Shown here piece after piece: positions 40,437 through 49,213 of a stretch of DNA of 64,000 nt (position 1 is its first letter; every line of letters begins with the position of its first letter). This DNA is from Caulobacteraceae bacterium (GTDB lineage Bacteria; Pseudomonadota; Alphaproteobacteria; Caulobacterales; Caulobacteraceae), in the NCBI GenBank assembly GCA_947475415.1, contig CANJLH010000001.1, forward strand, positions 248,001-312,000. The letters are read 5' to 3'. A program made the position numbers and the translations under genes. The notes under the pieces are model-generated. The model had not been told where the DNA came from and made no database searches. It saw only the letters and a program-made list of their open reading frames with translations.

Positions 40437-42050
40437 CTACCCCGGCCCCAATCTGCGCATCAGGTCCGCCGTCGACGGATCGTGCGGCCCCCTCGCGCCA
40501 GCGCCCCACTCCGCCAGCACCCGGCCGGCCAGGGTCTTGCCCAGTTCCACGCCCCACTGGTCGAAGGAATTGATCCCCCACAACACGCCCTCCACGAAGG
40601 TCTTGTGCTCGTAGAGCGCGACCAGGGCGCCGAAGCTCATGGCGTCCAGGCGCTCAAGGCAGAGGAAGCTGGTGGGGCGGTCGCCGGGGAAGGTGCGCTG
40701 GGGGGCCAGGGCGTCGATGGCGGCGGGGTCAAGGCCGCGGCCAGCCAGTTCGGCGCGCACCTCGGCCTCCGGCCGGCCGACCATCAGGGCCTCGGCCTGG
40801 GCTACGGCGTTGGCCAGCAGCTTGGCCTGGGCGGCGGGATCGCCGTCGGTGGCTTCGCGCACCGCCAGGATGTCCACCGGGATCACGTCGGTTCCCTGGT
40901 GCAAGAGCTGGAAGAAGGCGTGCTGGCCGTTGGTGCCGGCGTCGCCGAACACCGCCGCGGCGGTGGCCTGGGCGAGCGGGCCGCCGCAGGCGCCCACCCG
41001 CTTGCCGTTGGACTCCATCTCCAGCTGCTGAAGGAAGGCCGGCAGCAGGCGCAGGCGCTGCGCGTAGGGGACCACCGCGCGGATCGGCCGCCCCAGGCCA
41101 TTGCGGTTGAACACATGGGCCAGGGCCAGCAGCACCGGGGCGTTGCGCTCAAGGGGCGCTGAGCGGAAATGTGCGTCCATGGCCGCAGCCCCGGCCAACA
41201 TCGCGTCGAACACCTGCGGCCCCAGGCCGATCACCGTGGACAGGCTCACCGCCGACCAGAGGGAATATCGCCCCCCTACCCAGTCGCGGAAGCCGAACAC
41301 CTGATCGGCCGGCACGCCGAACGCCCGGGCCAGATCCGGGGCGGCGGAAACCGCGCAAAGGTGAGCGTCGCCGGCGGTTCCCATGGCGGCGCGCAGCCAG
41401 GCCCTGGCGGTCTCGGCATTGGTGAGGGTCTCCTGGGTGGTGAAGGTCTTGGAGACCACCACCACCAGGGTGCGCATGGGATTGAGGCCGGCCAGGGCCT
41501 GGGCGATCTCGCCGGGATCGACATTGGCCGCGAACCTGAGCTCGCGATGGGTGGCGAGAGGCTTCAGCGCCTCCCACACCAGCCGCGGACCGAGGTCTGA
41601 GCCGCCAATGCCGATGTGGACCACCGCGTTGAACCGCTGGCCGGTGGCCGACAGCCGCAGGCCGTCGCGCACGGCGTTGGCGAAGGCCGCCACCGCGTCG
41701 CGGGTGGCCTCAACTTCGGCGGAGACCGGAATCCCAGCGGCGCGGAAGTCGGCGCCCTTCGGCGCGCGCAGCGCCATGTGCAGGGCGGCGCGGTTCTCCG
41801 AGGCGTTCACCGGATCGCCGGCGAACAGCCGATCCCGGGCGGCCTCGACCCCCGCCGCGCGCGCCAGATCCAAGGTCGCGCCAAATCCCTCACGCGACCA
41901 GGATTGCTTGGAAAAGTCGAGGTGCAGCCCCGCAGCGTCAAGACTGAGCTTGGCGAGCCGGTCGGGTTCGTCGGCGAACAGCGACTCGATGCGGCGACCG
42001 CGCAACGCGGCGGCTTGCAAGGCGGCCCAGGCTTCGGCGAGCTCGCTCAT
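40437..42050 (-). CDS. pgi: Glucose-6-phosphate isomerase
   Basis: A 537-aa Pgi interconverting glucose 6-phosphate and fructose 6-phosphate. Motifs include HIGIGGSDLGPRLV, VVVSKTFTTQETLTNA, the catalytic-Glu loop GDAGTNGQHAFFQLLHQG and FDQWGVELGKTLA. The ATG at 42050 (MSELAEAW) was chosen because the longer frame upstream is non-coding and lies over the divergent gene. It is convergent with rplS across the inverted-repeat nest. Confidence 0.96.
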   Translation of the reverse strand: MSELAEAWAALQAAALRGRRIESLFADEPDRLAKLSLDAAGLHLDFSKQSWSREGFGATLDLARAAGVEAARDRLFAGDPVNASENRAALHMALRAPKGADFRAAGIPVSAEVEATRDAVAAFANAVRDGLRLSATGQRFNAVVHIGIGGSDLGPRLVWEALKPLATHRELRFAANVDPGEIAQALAGLNPMRTLVVVVSKTFTTQETLTNAETARAWLRAAMGTAGDAHLCAVSAAPDLARAFGVPADQVFGFRDWVGGRYSLWSAVSLSTVIGLGPQVFDAMLAGAAAMDAHFRSAPLERNAPVLLALAHVFNRNGLGRPIRAVVPYAQRLRLLPAFLQQLEMESNGKRVGACGGPLAQATAAAVFGDAGTNGQHAFFQLLHQGTDVIPVDILAVREATDGDPAAQAKLLANAVAQAEALMVGRPEAEVRAELAGRGLDPAAIDALAPQRTFPGDRPTSFLCLERLDAMSFGALVALYEHKTFVEGVLWGINSFDQWGVELGKTLAGRVLAEWGAGARGPHDPSTADLMRRLGPG

Positions 42051-42148
42051 GGTCGCATCTCCTGTCGGTAGCTTTCCGTTTACCACGCCGGGGCTAGCAA
42101 AGACCGGGCCGGAAGTCTCGGTTCCGCCGCAACTTGGAAGGGCCGCCG

Positions 42149-42601
42149 ATGGGCTGCGCCGCTTTTTCCGCCGCCGCGCTGCTGTGGCTCGCCGCCACGC
42201 CGCCGGTTCTGAGTGAGGCCACCAGTCCCAAAGTGGCCGCGCCCCAGGGCGCGGTGGCCTATTCACCGCCCTTCGACGAGATCCTACGCGCCGCCGCCGG
42301 CCTGAAAGACGAGGTCGCCGCCTTGCGCAAATCCGGCCGCAAGGCCGACGCAGCCTTCGCGGCCAAGGTGAAGACCCTCTCCGACCTGGACATGCAGGGG
42401 CACATCAAGCTGCGCGAGAGTGGCGCCGACGGGGATCTGAAATGCATCCTGAAGGGCATTTCGGAGGACCTGCCGCTGAAGCTGGCCGCCCTGCAGGCGG
42501 CGGGCGAGCGCCAGGCCCGGGACGCGGCACTGGCCGAGATGGGCTATCTGCTCAACGACAATATCGAAGTGATCACCGCCCCGCCGAAACCGCCGGTCTG
42601 A
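42149..42601 (+). CDS. Small exported hypothetical protein
   Basis: A 150-aa protein with a signal peptide (MGCAAFSAAALLWLAATPPV) and a mature helical domain (DEILRAAAGLKDEVAALRKSGRK, then DLPLKLAALQAAGERQARDAALAEMGYLL). A single mature Cys lies in GDLKCILKG. I recognise no family. A GGAAGGG ribosome site precedes the ATG at 42149. It lies divergent from pgi and convergent with dsbD (5-base gap). Periplasmic location is inferred from the signal peptide. The adjacent thiol-disulfide reductase may be coincidental. Confidence 0.7.
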   Translation: MGCAAFSAAALLWLAATPPVLSEATSPKVAAPQGAVAYSPPFDEILRAAAGLKDEVAALRKSGRKADAAFAAKVKTLSDLDMQGHIKLRESGADGDLKCILKGISEDLPLKLAALQAAGERQARDAALAEMGYLLNDNIEVITAPPKPPV

Positions 42602-42606
42602 CGGCG

Positions 42607-44721
42607 TCAACGCCTGCGAGCGTGTTCCAGGGCGCGGACGACCAAACTTTCCGTCAGAATCTGCGGCAGGACCGCAGGCTCGCCGCCGCGGGCGTCATAG
42701 ACCAGGTAGAGCGGCACCCCGGCCCGGCCATAGCGGGCGAGTTCGGCCTCGATCACCGCATCCTTGCGGGTCCAGTCGGCCTTCAGATAGACCGCATCGG
42801 CGGACTTCAGCGCCTCGGCGACCGCCCGGGTGGAAAGCGCGGTCCGGTCATTCACCTGGCACGTGACGCACCAGGCGGCAGTGAAGTTGACCAGCACCGG
42901 CCGGCCATCTGCGCGCAAGTCCGCCAGCCGTTGCGGCGACCAGACCTCATACGGAACCACCGCCTCACCCGAAGCCTGCGCGCCATCCGCTGAACGGTAG
43001 GCGGGCAACAGCGCCCCGCCGACAGCCAGCGTGGCCAGCACGGCGGCGAGGAGGCTCAGCCAGGCGGCGCGCCCACCCTCCGCCCGACGGGTCTGGGCTG
43101 CGCCCCACAGCCAGCCCGCAAAGGCCAGGACCAGGCTTGCGGCCAGGATGCGGGCCAGACCCATGTCGCCCGCCTGCACCGTAAGCACCCAGGCGAGCCA
43201 CGCCGCGGCGGCGTACATGGGAAACGCCAGCGCCTTGCGCAGGACGACCATCCACGGTCCCGGACTGGGTAGGCGCGCCAACAATCCCGGCGCATAGGAC
43301 GCCGCCAGGAACGGGGCCGCGAACCCCATGCCAAGGGCCGCGAATACGGCCAGAGCCGCAGCTGCGTCCTGGGTCAGCGCCCAGCCCAGCGCCGGCGCCA
43401 TGAACGGCGCGGTGCAGGGTGCGGCGACCACCACCGCCATCGCGCCAGTGAAGAAGGCGCCGGTAAGTCCTGCGCGGGAAGCGAAGCCGGAGCCGGCGCC
43501 CTGCAGCGCCTGGCCCACCTCGAACACGCCGGACAGGTTCAGCGCCACCGCCAGCATCAACAGCGTGAGCCCGGCCACCACCGGCGGCGATTGCAGCTGA
43601 AAGCCCCAGCCGATCGCGGCGCCGCCGGATTTCAACGCGATCATCAGGCCAGCAAGCCCCAGGAATGTCGCAAGAACGCCGGCGGCGAAGGCCAATCCCT
43701 GGCGGCGCGCGGCGCTAAGGTCGTGGGCGTGACCGGCCAGAGAGGCCGCCTTCATGGCCAGAATCGGAAACACGCAGGGCATGAGGTTGAGAATCATGCC
43801 GCCCAGGAGCGCAAATAACGCGGCCTGCGCCAGACCGAGGCCGGCCGCTTTGGGGGCGCGGGGCGGCGGTGGCCCCAATCCCCGCGCGTCCGACGGCGGC
43901 GGGCCGCGGACGGCCGCGATTTCAAAGGCCCCGTCCTCCAGAGCCAGCACGCCGGCCAAGGCCTGTGGACCTGAGCCGTCGGCGAAGGCTTGACCCGGTG
44001 TCAGGGTCAGCGTCAGGCCCGAACGGCCGCGCTCAATCACCTGGGGCGCGGCATGTTCGATTACGTCCCCGTCGAAGGGAAAGAAGTAGGCGCCCGCCAC
44101 ATCAGCGCCCTGGAGAGGCGCGCCGGTGAAGCCCAAGGCCACCTTGTCGCCGACCTTGGCGAACGCGGCGGTGACACCGGAGGTCCGCGGCATGGCGCTC
44201 AGGGTCCGGTTGACCACCGCCCCCCACTCAGGATCCGGCTTCGCCAGTCCTTTCGTGACAGCCAGGGCGATTTCCAGGTCCGCCTCCTCCGGCACGCAGA
44301 TTTCCTCGCAGACCAGGAAGTTGACGGCGGCGCGCAAGGTCGCCGTCTCGCCCGCCCGTGCGGAGGCAGGCGCCGTGATCGCCACCGGCAAGAGCACGTC
44401 GCCGGTGTAGCCGTAGTTCATCAGCGGTCCGGTGGGCTGGCGATGCGGTGTCGGCCAGACGATCGACCCGGCGCTCCAGCCGGCGGGCAGCGTCCAGGTG
44501 ATCGTGGTGGCCTCGCCGGAATCGCCGGCGTTTCGCCAGTAGGTGTGCCACCCCTTCTGAATGTCCTGGCGCAGCGCGACGTAGGTGGTACGCCCTGGGG
44601 CGACGCCCTGGGTCTGGGCCACCAGCTCCGCCTTGATGTGGCCGGTATCGACCGCCGCGGCCATGGCCGGCCCGGCCAACAACAGGGCGAGCAGTCCGAT
44701 CAGGCTTGTCAGACTTCGCAT
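42607..44721 (-). CDS. Thiol:disulfide interchange protein, DsbD/ScsB family
   Basis: A 704-aa inner-membrane reductase passing electrons from cytoplasmic thioredoxin to the periplasm. The signal peptide is followed by a periplasmic N domain with the redox pair in VCEEICVPEE. The central DsbD membrane domain has the conserved Cys in NLMPCVFPI and AAPCTAPF and about eight helices. The C-terminal thioredoxin domain has WCVTC (C618/C621). The long N domain with its Gly-Trp-His-Thr-Tyr-Trp-Arg motif is closer to ScsB than to E. coli DsbD (565 aa). The gene is complete. Confidence 0.9.
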   Translation of the reverse strand: MRSLTSLIGLLALLLAGPAMAAAVDTGHIKAELVAQTQGVAPGRTTYVALRQDIQKGWHTYWRNAGDSGEATTITWTLPAGWSAGSIVWPTPHRQPTGPLMNYGYTGDVLLPVAITAPASARAGETATLRAAVNFLVCEEICVPEEADLEIALAVTKGLAKPDPEWGAVVNRTLSAMPRTSGVTAAFAKVGDKVALGFTGAPLQGADVAGAYFFPFDGDVIEHAAPQVIERGRSGLTLTLTPGQAFADGSGPQALAGVLALEDGAFEIAAVRGPPPSDARGLGPPPPRAPKAAGLGLAQAALFALLGGMILNLMPCVFPILAMKAASLAGHAHDLSAARRQGLAFAAGVLATFLGLAGLMIALKSGGAAIGWGFQLQSPPVVAGLTLLMLAVALNLSGVFEVGQALQGAGSGFASRAGLTGAFFTGAMAVVVAAPCTAPFMAPALGWALTQDAAAALAVFAALGMGFAAPFLAASYAPGLLARLPSPGPWMVVLRKALAFPMYAAAAWLAWVLTVQAGDMGLARILAASLVLAFAGWLWGAAQTRRAEGGRAAWLSLLAAVLATLAVGGALLPAYRSADGAQASGEAVVPYEVWSPQRLADLRADGRPVLVNFTAAWCVTCQVNDRTALSTRAVAEALKSADAVYLKADWTRKDAVIEAELARYGRAGVPLYLVYDARGGEPAVLPQILTESLVVRALEHARRR

Positions 44722-44850
44722 TCCGCCTCCCCGACGTGGCCCCCGGACACCGGCGAATTGTGGAACTCACCGCGTCCGGATGCAAACCGCCTCGACTTCG
44801 CAGGCCAGCCCGCCATCATCAAGGCGAATCGATTTCGAGGAGGCTCCCCC

Positions 44851-45243
44851 TTGCCCGCAAGGTTCGACGACATCAAGATCGGCCAGGTGGCGGCTCTGGG
44901 AACCCAGATCGTGGCGCCCTCCGCGCTTTCGGCCTTCATCGCGGCCTTCCTTCCGGACTGGCCCGCCGACCGCGGGGCGCCGGACGCCATGGTCTACGCC
45001 CTGTGGTCGCGGCTGGAGACCGAGGCCGCTGCGGATTGGCCACAGACCAAGAAACTGGGCGTCGACGCGGTGCGGTTCATGCGTAATCCCCCCGCCGGCG
45101 ACACCTTGCGCGGGCGCATGACCGTAATGGCCAAGGACCCGGTGGGGGACGACAAGGGCATCGTCTTCGCACAGCATGATCTGTTGGACGAAGCAGGCCG
45201 GCTGGTCTTCTCCTGCCTGACCCGCAGTCTCTACGCGCGGTGA
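44851..45243 (+). CDS. MaoC/hotdog-like protein lacking the hydratase residues
   Basis: A 130-aa single-hotdog protein from TTG 44851, which sits seven bases after a perfect AGGAGG. It starts with FDDIKIGQVAALGT, typical of MaoC-like hydratases, and ends VFAQHDLLDEAGRLVFSCLTRSLYAR. The catalytic D-x-N-P-x-H motif is absent from the expected position (SAFIAAFLPDWPADRG). It is therefore probably not a hydratase but an acyl-CoA or acyl-ACP binding relative. The TTG was chosen because no ATG or GTG lies at a sensible place and the ribosome site is exact. Confidence 0.65.
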   Translation: MPARFDDIKIGQVAALGTQIVAPSALSAFIAAFLPDWPADRGAPDAMVYALWSRLETEAAADWPQTKKLGVDAVRFMRNPPAGDTLRGRMTVMAKDPVGDDKGIVFAQHDLLDEAGRLVFSCLTRSLYAR

Positions 45244-45250
45244 ACCCCTA

Positions 45251-45360
45251 GAGCGTGACAGCCACAATCGGTTGCCGGTTGTGGCGTCCGTCACGCTCAA
45301 AATATTTGAAGATCGCCCCTTATGATCCGGATCAGGTGAACCCAACTGATCCGGTAGGGG
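45251..45360. terminator. Two consecutive stem-loops between convergent genes
   Basis: GAGCGTGAC (45251-45259) pairs with GTCACGCTC (45290-45298), with CCACAA/TTGTGG nested inside, and AAAATATTT follows. A second stem, CCGGATCAG (45327-45335) with CTGATCCGG (45346-45354), is flanked by CCCCT/AGGGG. They separate the hotdog gene from convergent sapC. They probably act as bidirectional terminators or belong to the dispersed palindromes. Confidence 0.55.
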
Positions 45361-45361
45361 T

Positions 45362-46144
45362 CTAGGCGTTCGCGGCCTGCGGCTGGCGCGCCAGGGCCAG
45401 GGCGATCAGCCGGTCCCAGCCTACCAGGGACAAGAGGTGGGCGTAGATCTGCTGCAGGGCGCCGTTGTCGCGCAGCTCCTTCAGCTTTTCGGCGGACAGG
45501 GCGTTCAGCTTCTCCTCCGAGACGCCGAAGTAGTCGGCGATCTTGGTGGGCTCGCCCGCCGAACCATCCTCGTTAATCGGGGTGAAGTTGGCCACCTTGG
45601 GCTCGAACAGGTCGAGATCCTTCAGCAGCTGGGTGAAGCTCTGGGTGCGCTGGCGCTCCACCTCGAAGCTGTTGCAGAATTCGATGCAGTTTTTGGTGTA
45701 TTCCGACGGATCGCCATTGGCCTCGAAGAACGGCAGGTCGCCGCCCTCGACGATGAAATCCGCCGCGCGGTCGATGCACAACACCATCTGACCGGCCGAC
45801 TCGTCGTTGGCGAACACAAAGGGATACCGGCGAATATAGGCCGGCACATAGACGCCGGGTTCGAAAATACCTTCGGGCCGGACAAACATGTTCTCACCGG
45901 AGTTCAGGCCCATCACCGCGATCGGCAGCTTGTCGTCGCCGACGAAGATGATCGGTCCGTTGACCGCCGCCAGTTGGAACTCACCCACGGTCAGCGGCAC
46001 CGCATGGCCCACGGCGGCGAAGCCAAACGGCCCATCCCGGCGAACCACGCCCAGGGATTTGTGCAGCTCCGGCGTCAGGGGCTCGGGCCTGGAATAGAAC
46101 AGGACGTTTCCCGAGATCTCACCCGGGGATGCGGCGTTTGTCAT
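45362..46144 (-). CDS. SapC family protein
   Basis: A 260-aa protein of the SapC family (PF07277). The conserved stretches VPLTVGEFQLAAVNGPIIFVGD, YIRRYPFVFANDE and LCIDRAADFIVEGGDLPFFEANGDPSEYT are all present. The C-terminus has FAHLLSL-type helices. The family was named from a Campylobacter S-layer locus, but most members are uncharacterised cytoplasmic proteins. There is no signal peptide. ATG 46144 is chosen because homology begins a few residues later and the longer frame is the antisense of the next gene. Confidence 0.88.
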   Translation of the reverse strand: MTNAASPGEISGNVLFYSRPEPLTPELHKSLGVVRRDGPFGFAAVGHAVPLTVGEFQLAAVNGPIIFVGDDKLPIAVMGLNSGENMFVRPEGIFEPGVYVPAYIRRYPFVFANDESAGQMVLCIDRAADFIVEGGDLPFFEANGDPSEYTKNCIEFCNSFEVERQRTQSFTQLLKDLDLFEPKVANFTPINEDGSAGEPTKIADYFGVSEEKLNALSAEKLKELRDNGALQQIYAHLLSLVGWDRLIALALARQPQAANA

Positions 46145-46329
46145 GGGAACCTTCGAAGGAACTGGATAGGGCCGGACGTCGTCGGCGGCGGTGTCCGGGG
46201 CTTCTAGCCCATCGGCCCGACGCGGGCAAATCGCGCCGCGCGGCTTGCGTCGGCAATGTCGAACCGCTTCAATCCGCCGCGCCGCGTCCAGGCGGCCCAA
46301 GTTCAAGAATCCCAGGGAGACGCCCGCAC

Positions 46330-47205
46330 ATGCCGATCTACTATCCCGACATCCTGGAGGAGCGGAGCATCCCGCGGACGTTCAGCTACACCGACAAGGA
46401 GGTCATGCTCTATGCGCTCGGCATCGGCATGGGCGACGACCCCATGGACGAGAAGGAGCTCAAGTTCGTCTATGAGAAGGACCTGAGGGTGGTGCCAAGC
46501 GCCGCCACTGTGCTGGCCGCCGCCGCCGGTCGGCCGGAATTGGCGCCCATGCCAGCGGGCAAGCGGGTCACCGAGATCAACTACACAATGATGCTGCACG
46601 GCGAACAGAAGGTGGAGCTTCACAAGCCCCTGCCCTCGGCCGGGACCTTCACCGTCCAGACCCGCGTCATCGGCGCCTTCGACAAAGGCAAGGACAAGGG
46701 CGCGGTGATCTTCCGCGAAACCACCTGGACCGATGAGGCCGGCGACGTGGCCGTGACGCTCACCGGCGCCCAGTTCTGCCGCGGCGACGGCGGTTTCGGC
46801 GGCCCCGCCGAGGGCGCGCCGGAACCGCACAAGGTCCCCGACCGCAAGCCTGACCTCTCCGTCGACTACACCACCCGGCCAGGCCAGGCCCTGCTCTACC
46901 GCCTGAGCGGCGACCGCAATCCGCTGCACTCCGACCCCGAGGTGGCGCGCAAGGCCGGCTTCCAGGTGCCGATCCTGCACGGGCTGTGCGCCTATGGCAT
47001 CACCTGCCGCGCGGTGCTGGAGCATGTGCTGGACTATGACGCCAGCCAGATCCTGTCCCACCAGGTGCGGTTCTCCTCCCCGGTGATGCCCGGCGAGACC
47101 ATCACCGTCGACATCTGGAAGGACGGCAAGGACATCGCCTTCGAGACCCGCATCAAGGCGCGCAACATCACCTCGATCCGCAACGGCCTGACGCGGCTGC
47201 GGTAG
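46330..47205 (+). CDS. MaoC-type enoyl-CoA hydratase (double hotdog)
   Basis: A 291-aa (R)-specific enoyl-CoA hydratase related to the C-terminal part of human HSD17B4. The N-terminal hotdog (FSYTDKEVMLYALGIGMGDD) is followed by a catalytic C-terminal hotdog with YRLSGDRNPLHSDPEVARKAGFQVPILHG, where D-x-N-P-x-H carries the acid and base residues. It would hydrate trans-2-enoyl-CoA to (R)-3-hydroxyacyl-CoA, in fatty acid or steroid side-chain breakdown. The start at 46330 gives a clean N-terminus. The 185-bp gap from sapC shows no feature. Confidence 0.92.
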   Translation: MPIYYPDILEERSIPRTFSYTDKEVMLYALGIGMGDDPMDEKELKFVYEKDLRVVPSAATVLAAAAGRPELAPMPAGKRVTEINYTMMLHGEQKVELHKPLPSAGTFTVQTRVIGAFDKGKDKGAVIFRETTWTDEAGDVAVTLTGAQFCRGDGGFGGPAEGAPEPHKVPDRKPDLSVDYTTRPGQALLYRLSGDRNPLHSDPEVARKAGFQVPILHGLCAYGITCRAVLEHVLDYDASQILSHQVRFSSPVMPGETITVDIWKDGKDIAFETRIKARNITSIRNGLTRLR

Positions 47206-47223
47206 GGGGAGTCGGGCGCCGAA

Positions 47224-47251
47224 ATCCTTCTCCCCACCTGGGGAGAAGGAT
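47224..47251. terminator. Perfect 12-bp hairpin between convergent MaoC and aguB
   Basis: ATCCTTCTCCCC (47224-47235) pairs perfectly with GGGGAGAAGGAT (47240-47251) around ACCT. It lies in the 58 bases between two convergent stops. The CTTCTCCC arm is the same as in the repeats at 40144, so it may be a REP unit used as a terminator. Confidence 0.65.
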
Positions 47252-47263
47252 CGCACTCCGCAG

Positions 47264-48142
47264 TTACGCAGGCCTGGGCGCGGTGAGCGTTCCGTAGAGG
47301 TCGGGGCGGCGGTCGCGGAAAAAGCCCCAGGCTGCGCGGTGGGTGGCGAGGAAGTCGAGGTCGAACTCGGCGGCGATCACGCCTTCCTCCTCGCGGCCCA
47401 GCTCGGCGACCAGATCACCCCGGTGGTCGGCGATGAAGCTGGAGCCATAGAACCTCTGGCCGCCGCCGGGATAGCCGGCCCAGGGTTCGAAGCCTGTGCG
47501 GTTGGCGCCCAGCACCGGGATGACATTGGAGACTGCATGGCCCTGCATGGCGCGCCGCCAGGGGGCGGCGGTGTCGAGGCTGGGATCGTGGGGTTCCGAG
47601 CCGATGGCGGTGGGATAGAGCAGCACCTCGGCGCCCATCAGGGTCATGGCGCGGGCCGCCTCAGGATACCACTGGTCCCAGCAGATGCCGACGCCCAGGC
47701 GGGCGAAGCGGGTGTCCCAGACCTGGAAGCCGGTGTCGCCCGGGCGGAAATAATACTTCTCCATATAGCCGGGCCCATCGGGGATATGGCTCTTGCGGTA
47801 GACGCCCAGCAGCGATCCGTCGGCGTCGGCCATCACCAGGCTGTTGAAATAGTGCGGCCCCTCGCGCTCGAAGATCGAGATCGGGATGACCACACCAAGC
47901 TCCCCAGCCAGCGGCGCCAGCGCCTGGACGCAGGGGTGGGTGCGCCACGGGTGGGCCTCGGCGAACCAGCGCTCCTCCTGGGCGACGCAGAAGTAGGGGC
48001 CCTGGAACAGCTCTGGCGGCAGGACAACCTGGGCGCCCGCCGCGGCAGCCTCGCGGATCAGGTCGGCGGCGCAGGCGATATTTGCGGCGAGGTCGTCGCC
48101 AAAGGCCGCCTGGATCGCGGCGATGCGGACCGTGCGGGCCAT
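47264..48142 (-). CDS. aguB: N-carbamoylputrescine amidase
   Basis: A 292-aa nitrilase-superfamily amidase turning N-carbamoylputrescine into putrescine, CO2 and ammonia. The Glu-Lys-Cys triad is visible: E44 in LPPELFQGPYFC, K117 in YRKSHIPDGPGY and C154 in GVGICWDQWYPE. The FQGPYFC and PDGPGYxEKYYF segments are specific for the N-carbamoylputrescine amidase group. Its ATG shares one base with the stop of aguA (TGATG), so the two form an operon for making putrescine from agmatine. Confidence 0.94.
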   Translation of the reverse strand: MARTVRIAAIQAAFGDDLAANIACAADLIREAAAAGAQVVLPPELFQGPYFCVAQEERWFAEAHPWRTHPCVQALAPLAGELGVVIPISIFEREGPHYFNSLVMADADGSLLGVYRKSHIPDGPGYMEKYYFRPGDTGFQVWDTRFARLGVGICWDQWYPEAARAMTLMGAEVLLYPTAIGSEPHDPSLDTAAPWRRAMQGHAVSNVIPVLGANRTGFEPWAGYPGGGQRFYGSSFIADHRGDLVAELGREEEGVIAAEFDLDFLATHRAAWGFFRDRRPDLYGTLTAPRPA

Positions 48143-49143
48143 CAGGCGGGCTCCTGCTGAGTGATACAGTGGAACGATCCGCCGCCGGTGAGCAGCGCCC
48201 GGGACGGCAGGCCTATGACGACGCGGTCGGGAAACAGCGCCTCCAGCGCCTGGAGCGCCAGTTCGGCGGGGCGGGCCTCGTATGTGGGCATGATCACCGC
48301 GCGATTGGCGATGATGAAGTTCATGTGCGAGGCGGGCGCCGCGCCGCCCTCATGGCTATCCACCCAGCCCGGCGAGGGAATGCGCACCACCTTCAGCCGC
48401 CGGCCTTCGGCGTCGGTCATGCCCGCCAGGCGGCGCGCCGCGTCGTCATAGGCCCGCGCATTGGGATCGCCGCGGCCCCAGGCCACAGGGCAGGCGACGA
48501 CGCCGGGGGCGACGAACCGCGCCAGATTGTCCACGTGGCCGTCGGTGTGGTCGTTGGCGAGACCGTCGCCCAGCCACAGGAGCTTTCGGGCGCCCAGCAC
48601 CGCCAGGGCGGCCTCGGCCTCCGACTCGGTCCAGCCGGGGTTGCGATTGGGGTTGAGCAGGCACTGGGCGGTGGTGAGGACGGTCCCGGCGCCGTCATGA
48701 TCCAGCGCCCCGCCCTCGAGAATGCAGTCATGGCGGATAAGTTCAGCGCCAGCGTGGCGGGCCAATTGTTCGGCCACAGTTTCGTCGTTCGGCAGTTCGT
48801 ACTTTCCGCCCCAGCCGTTGAAGCGGAAGCCGTGGGCGCGCATCCCCTCGTCGCCGGACATGAAGATCGGGCCGGTGTCGCGCAGCCAAATGTCGCCGAA
48901 CGCGCCGGGGACGATCTCCACGCCCGGCACGTCGCCCAGCAATGCGCGGGCGGCCGCCTCCCCTCCGCTGGTCCCGGTTAACAGACGCACTTGTTCGCCA
49001 CCCGGCCCCGCCAGGGCGCGCGCCAGGGCGGCGGCCTCGGCCTGGGCGGCGGCGAGGTCGTCTTCCCACAGGTCCGCGTGACTGGGAAAACCCAGCCACA
49101 TCGCCCGGTGCGGCGCCCATTCGGCGGGGATGATCAGGCTCAT
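48142..49143 (-). CDS. aguA: Agmatine deiminase
   Basis: A 333-aa guanidino-modifying enzyme hydrolysing agmatine to N-carbamoylputrescine and ammonia. The peptidyl-arginine deiminase fold shows WLRDTGPIF, NGWGGKYELPND, LEGGALDHDGAGT, DGLANDHTDGHVDN and the catalytic C326 in GGGSFHCITQQEP. ATG 49143 gives the usual start near IPAEWAPHRAMWLGFP; the longer reading adds an Arg-rich segment. It is the first gene of the aguA-aguB pair. No arginine decarboxylase gene is in the window. Confidence 0.94.
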   Translation of the reverse strand: MSLIIPAEWAPHRAMWLGFPSHADLWEDDLAAAQAEAAALARALAGPGGEQVRLLTGTSGGEAAARALLGDVPGVEIVPGAFGDIWLRDTGPIFMSGDEGMRAHGFRFNGWGGKYELPNDETVAEQLARHAGAELIRHDCILEGGALDHDGAGTVLTTAQCLLNPNRNPGWTESEAEAALAVLGARKLLWLGDGLANDHTDGHVDNLARFVAPGVVACPVAWGRGDPNARAYDDAARRLAGMTDAEGRRLKVVRIPSPGWVDSHEGGAAPASHMNFIIANRAVIMPTYEARPAELALQALEALFPDRVVIGLPSRALLTGGGSFHCITQQEPA

Positions 49144-49213
49144 CGGCTCCTCGACGCGGCGCAGACGCGCGCAGATGGGCGCGGCTGGCCGCGTCGTCAA
49201 GCGCTGGCCGCGA

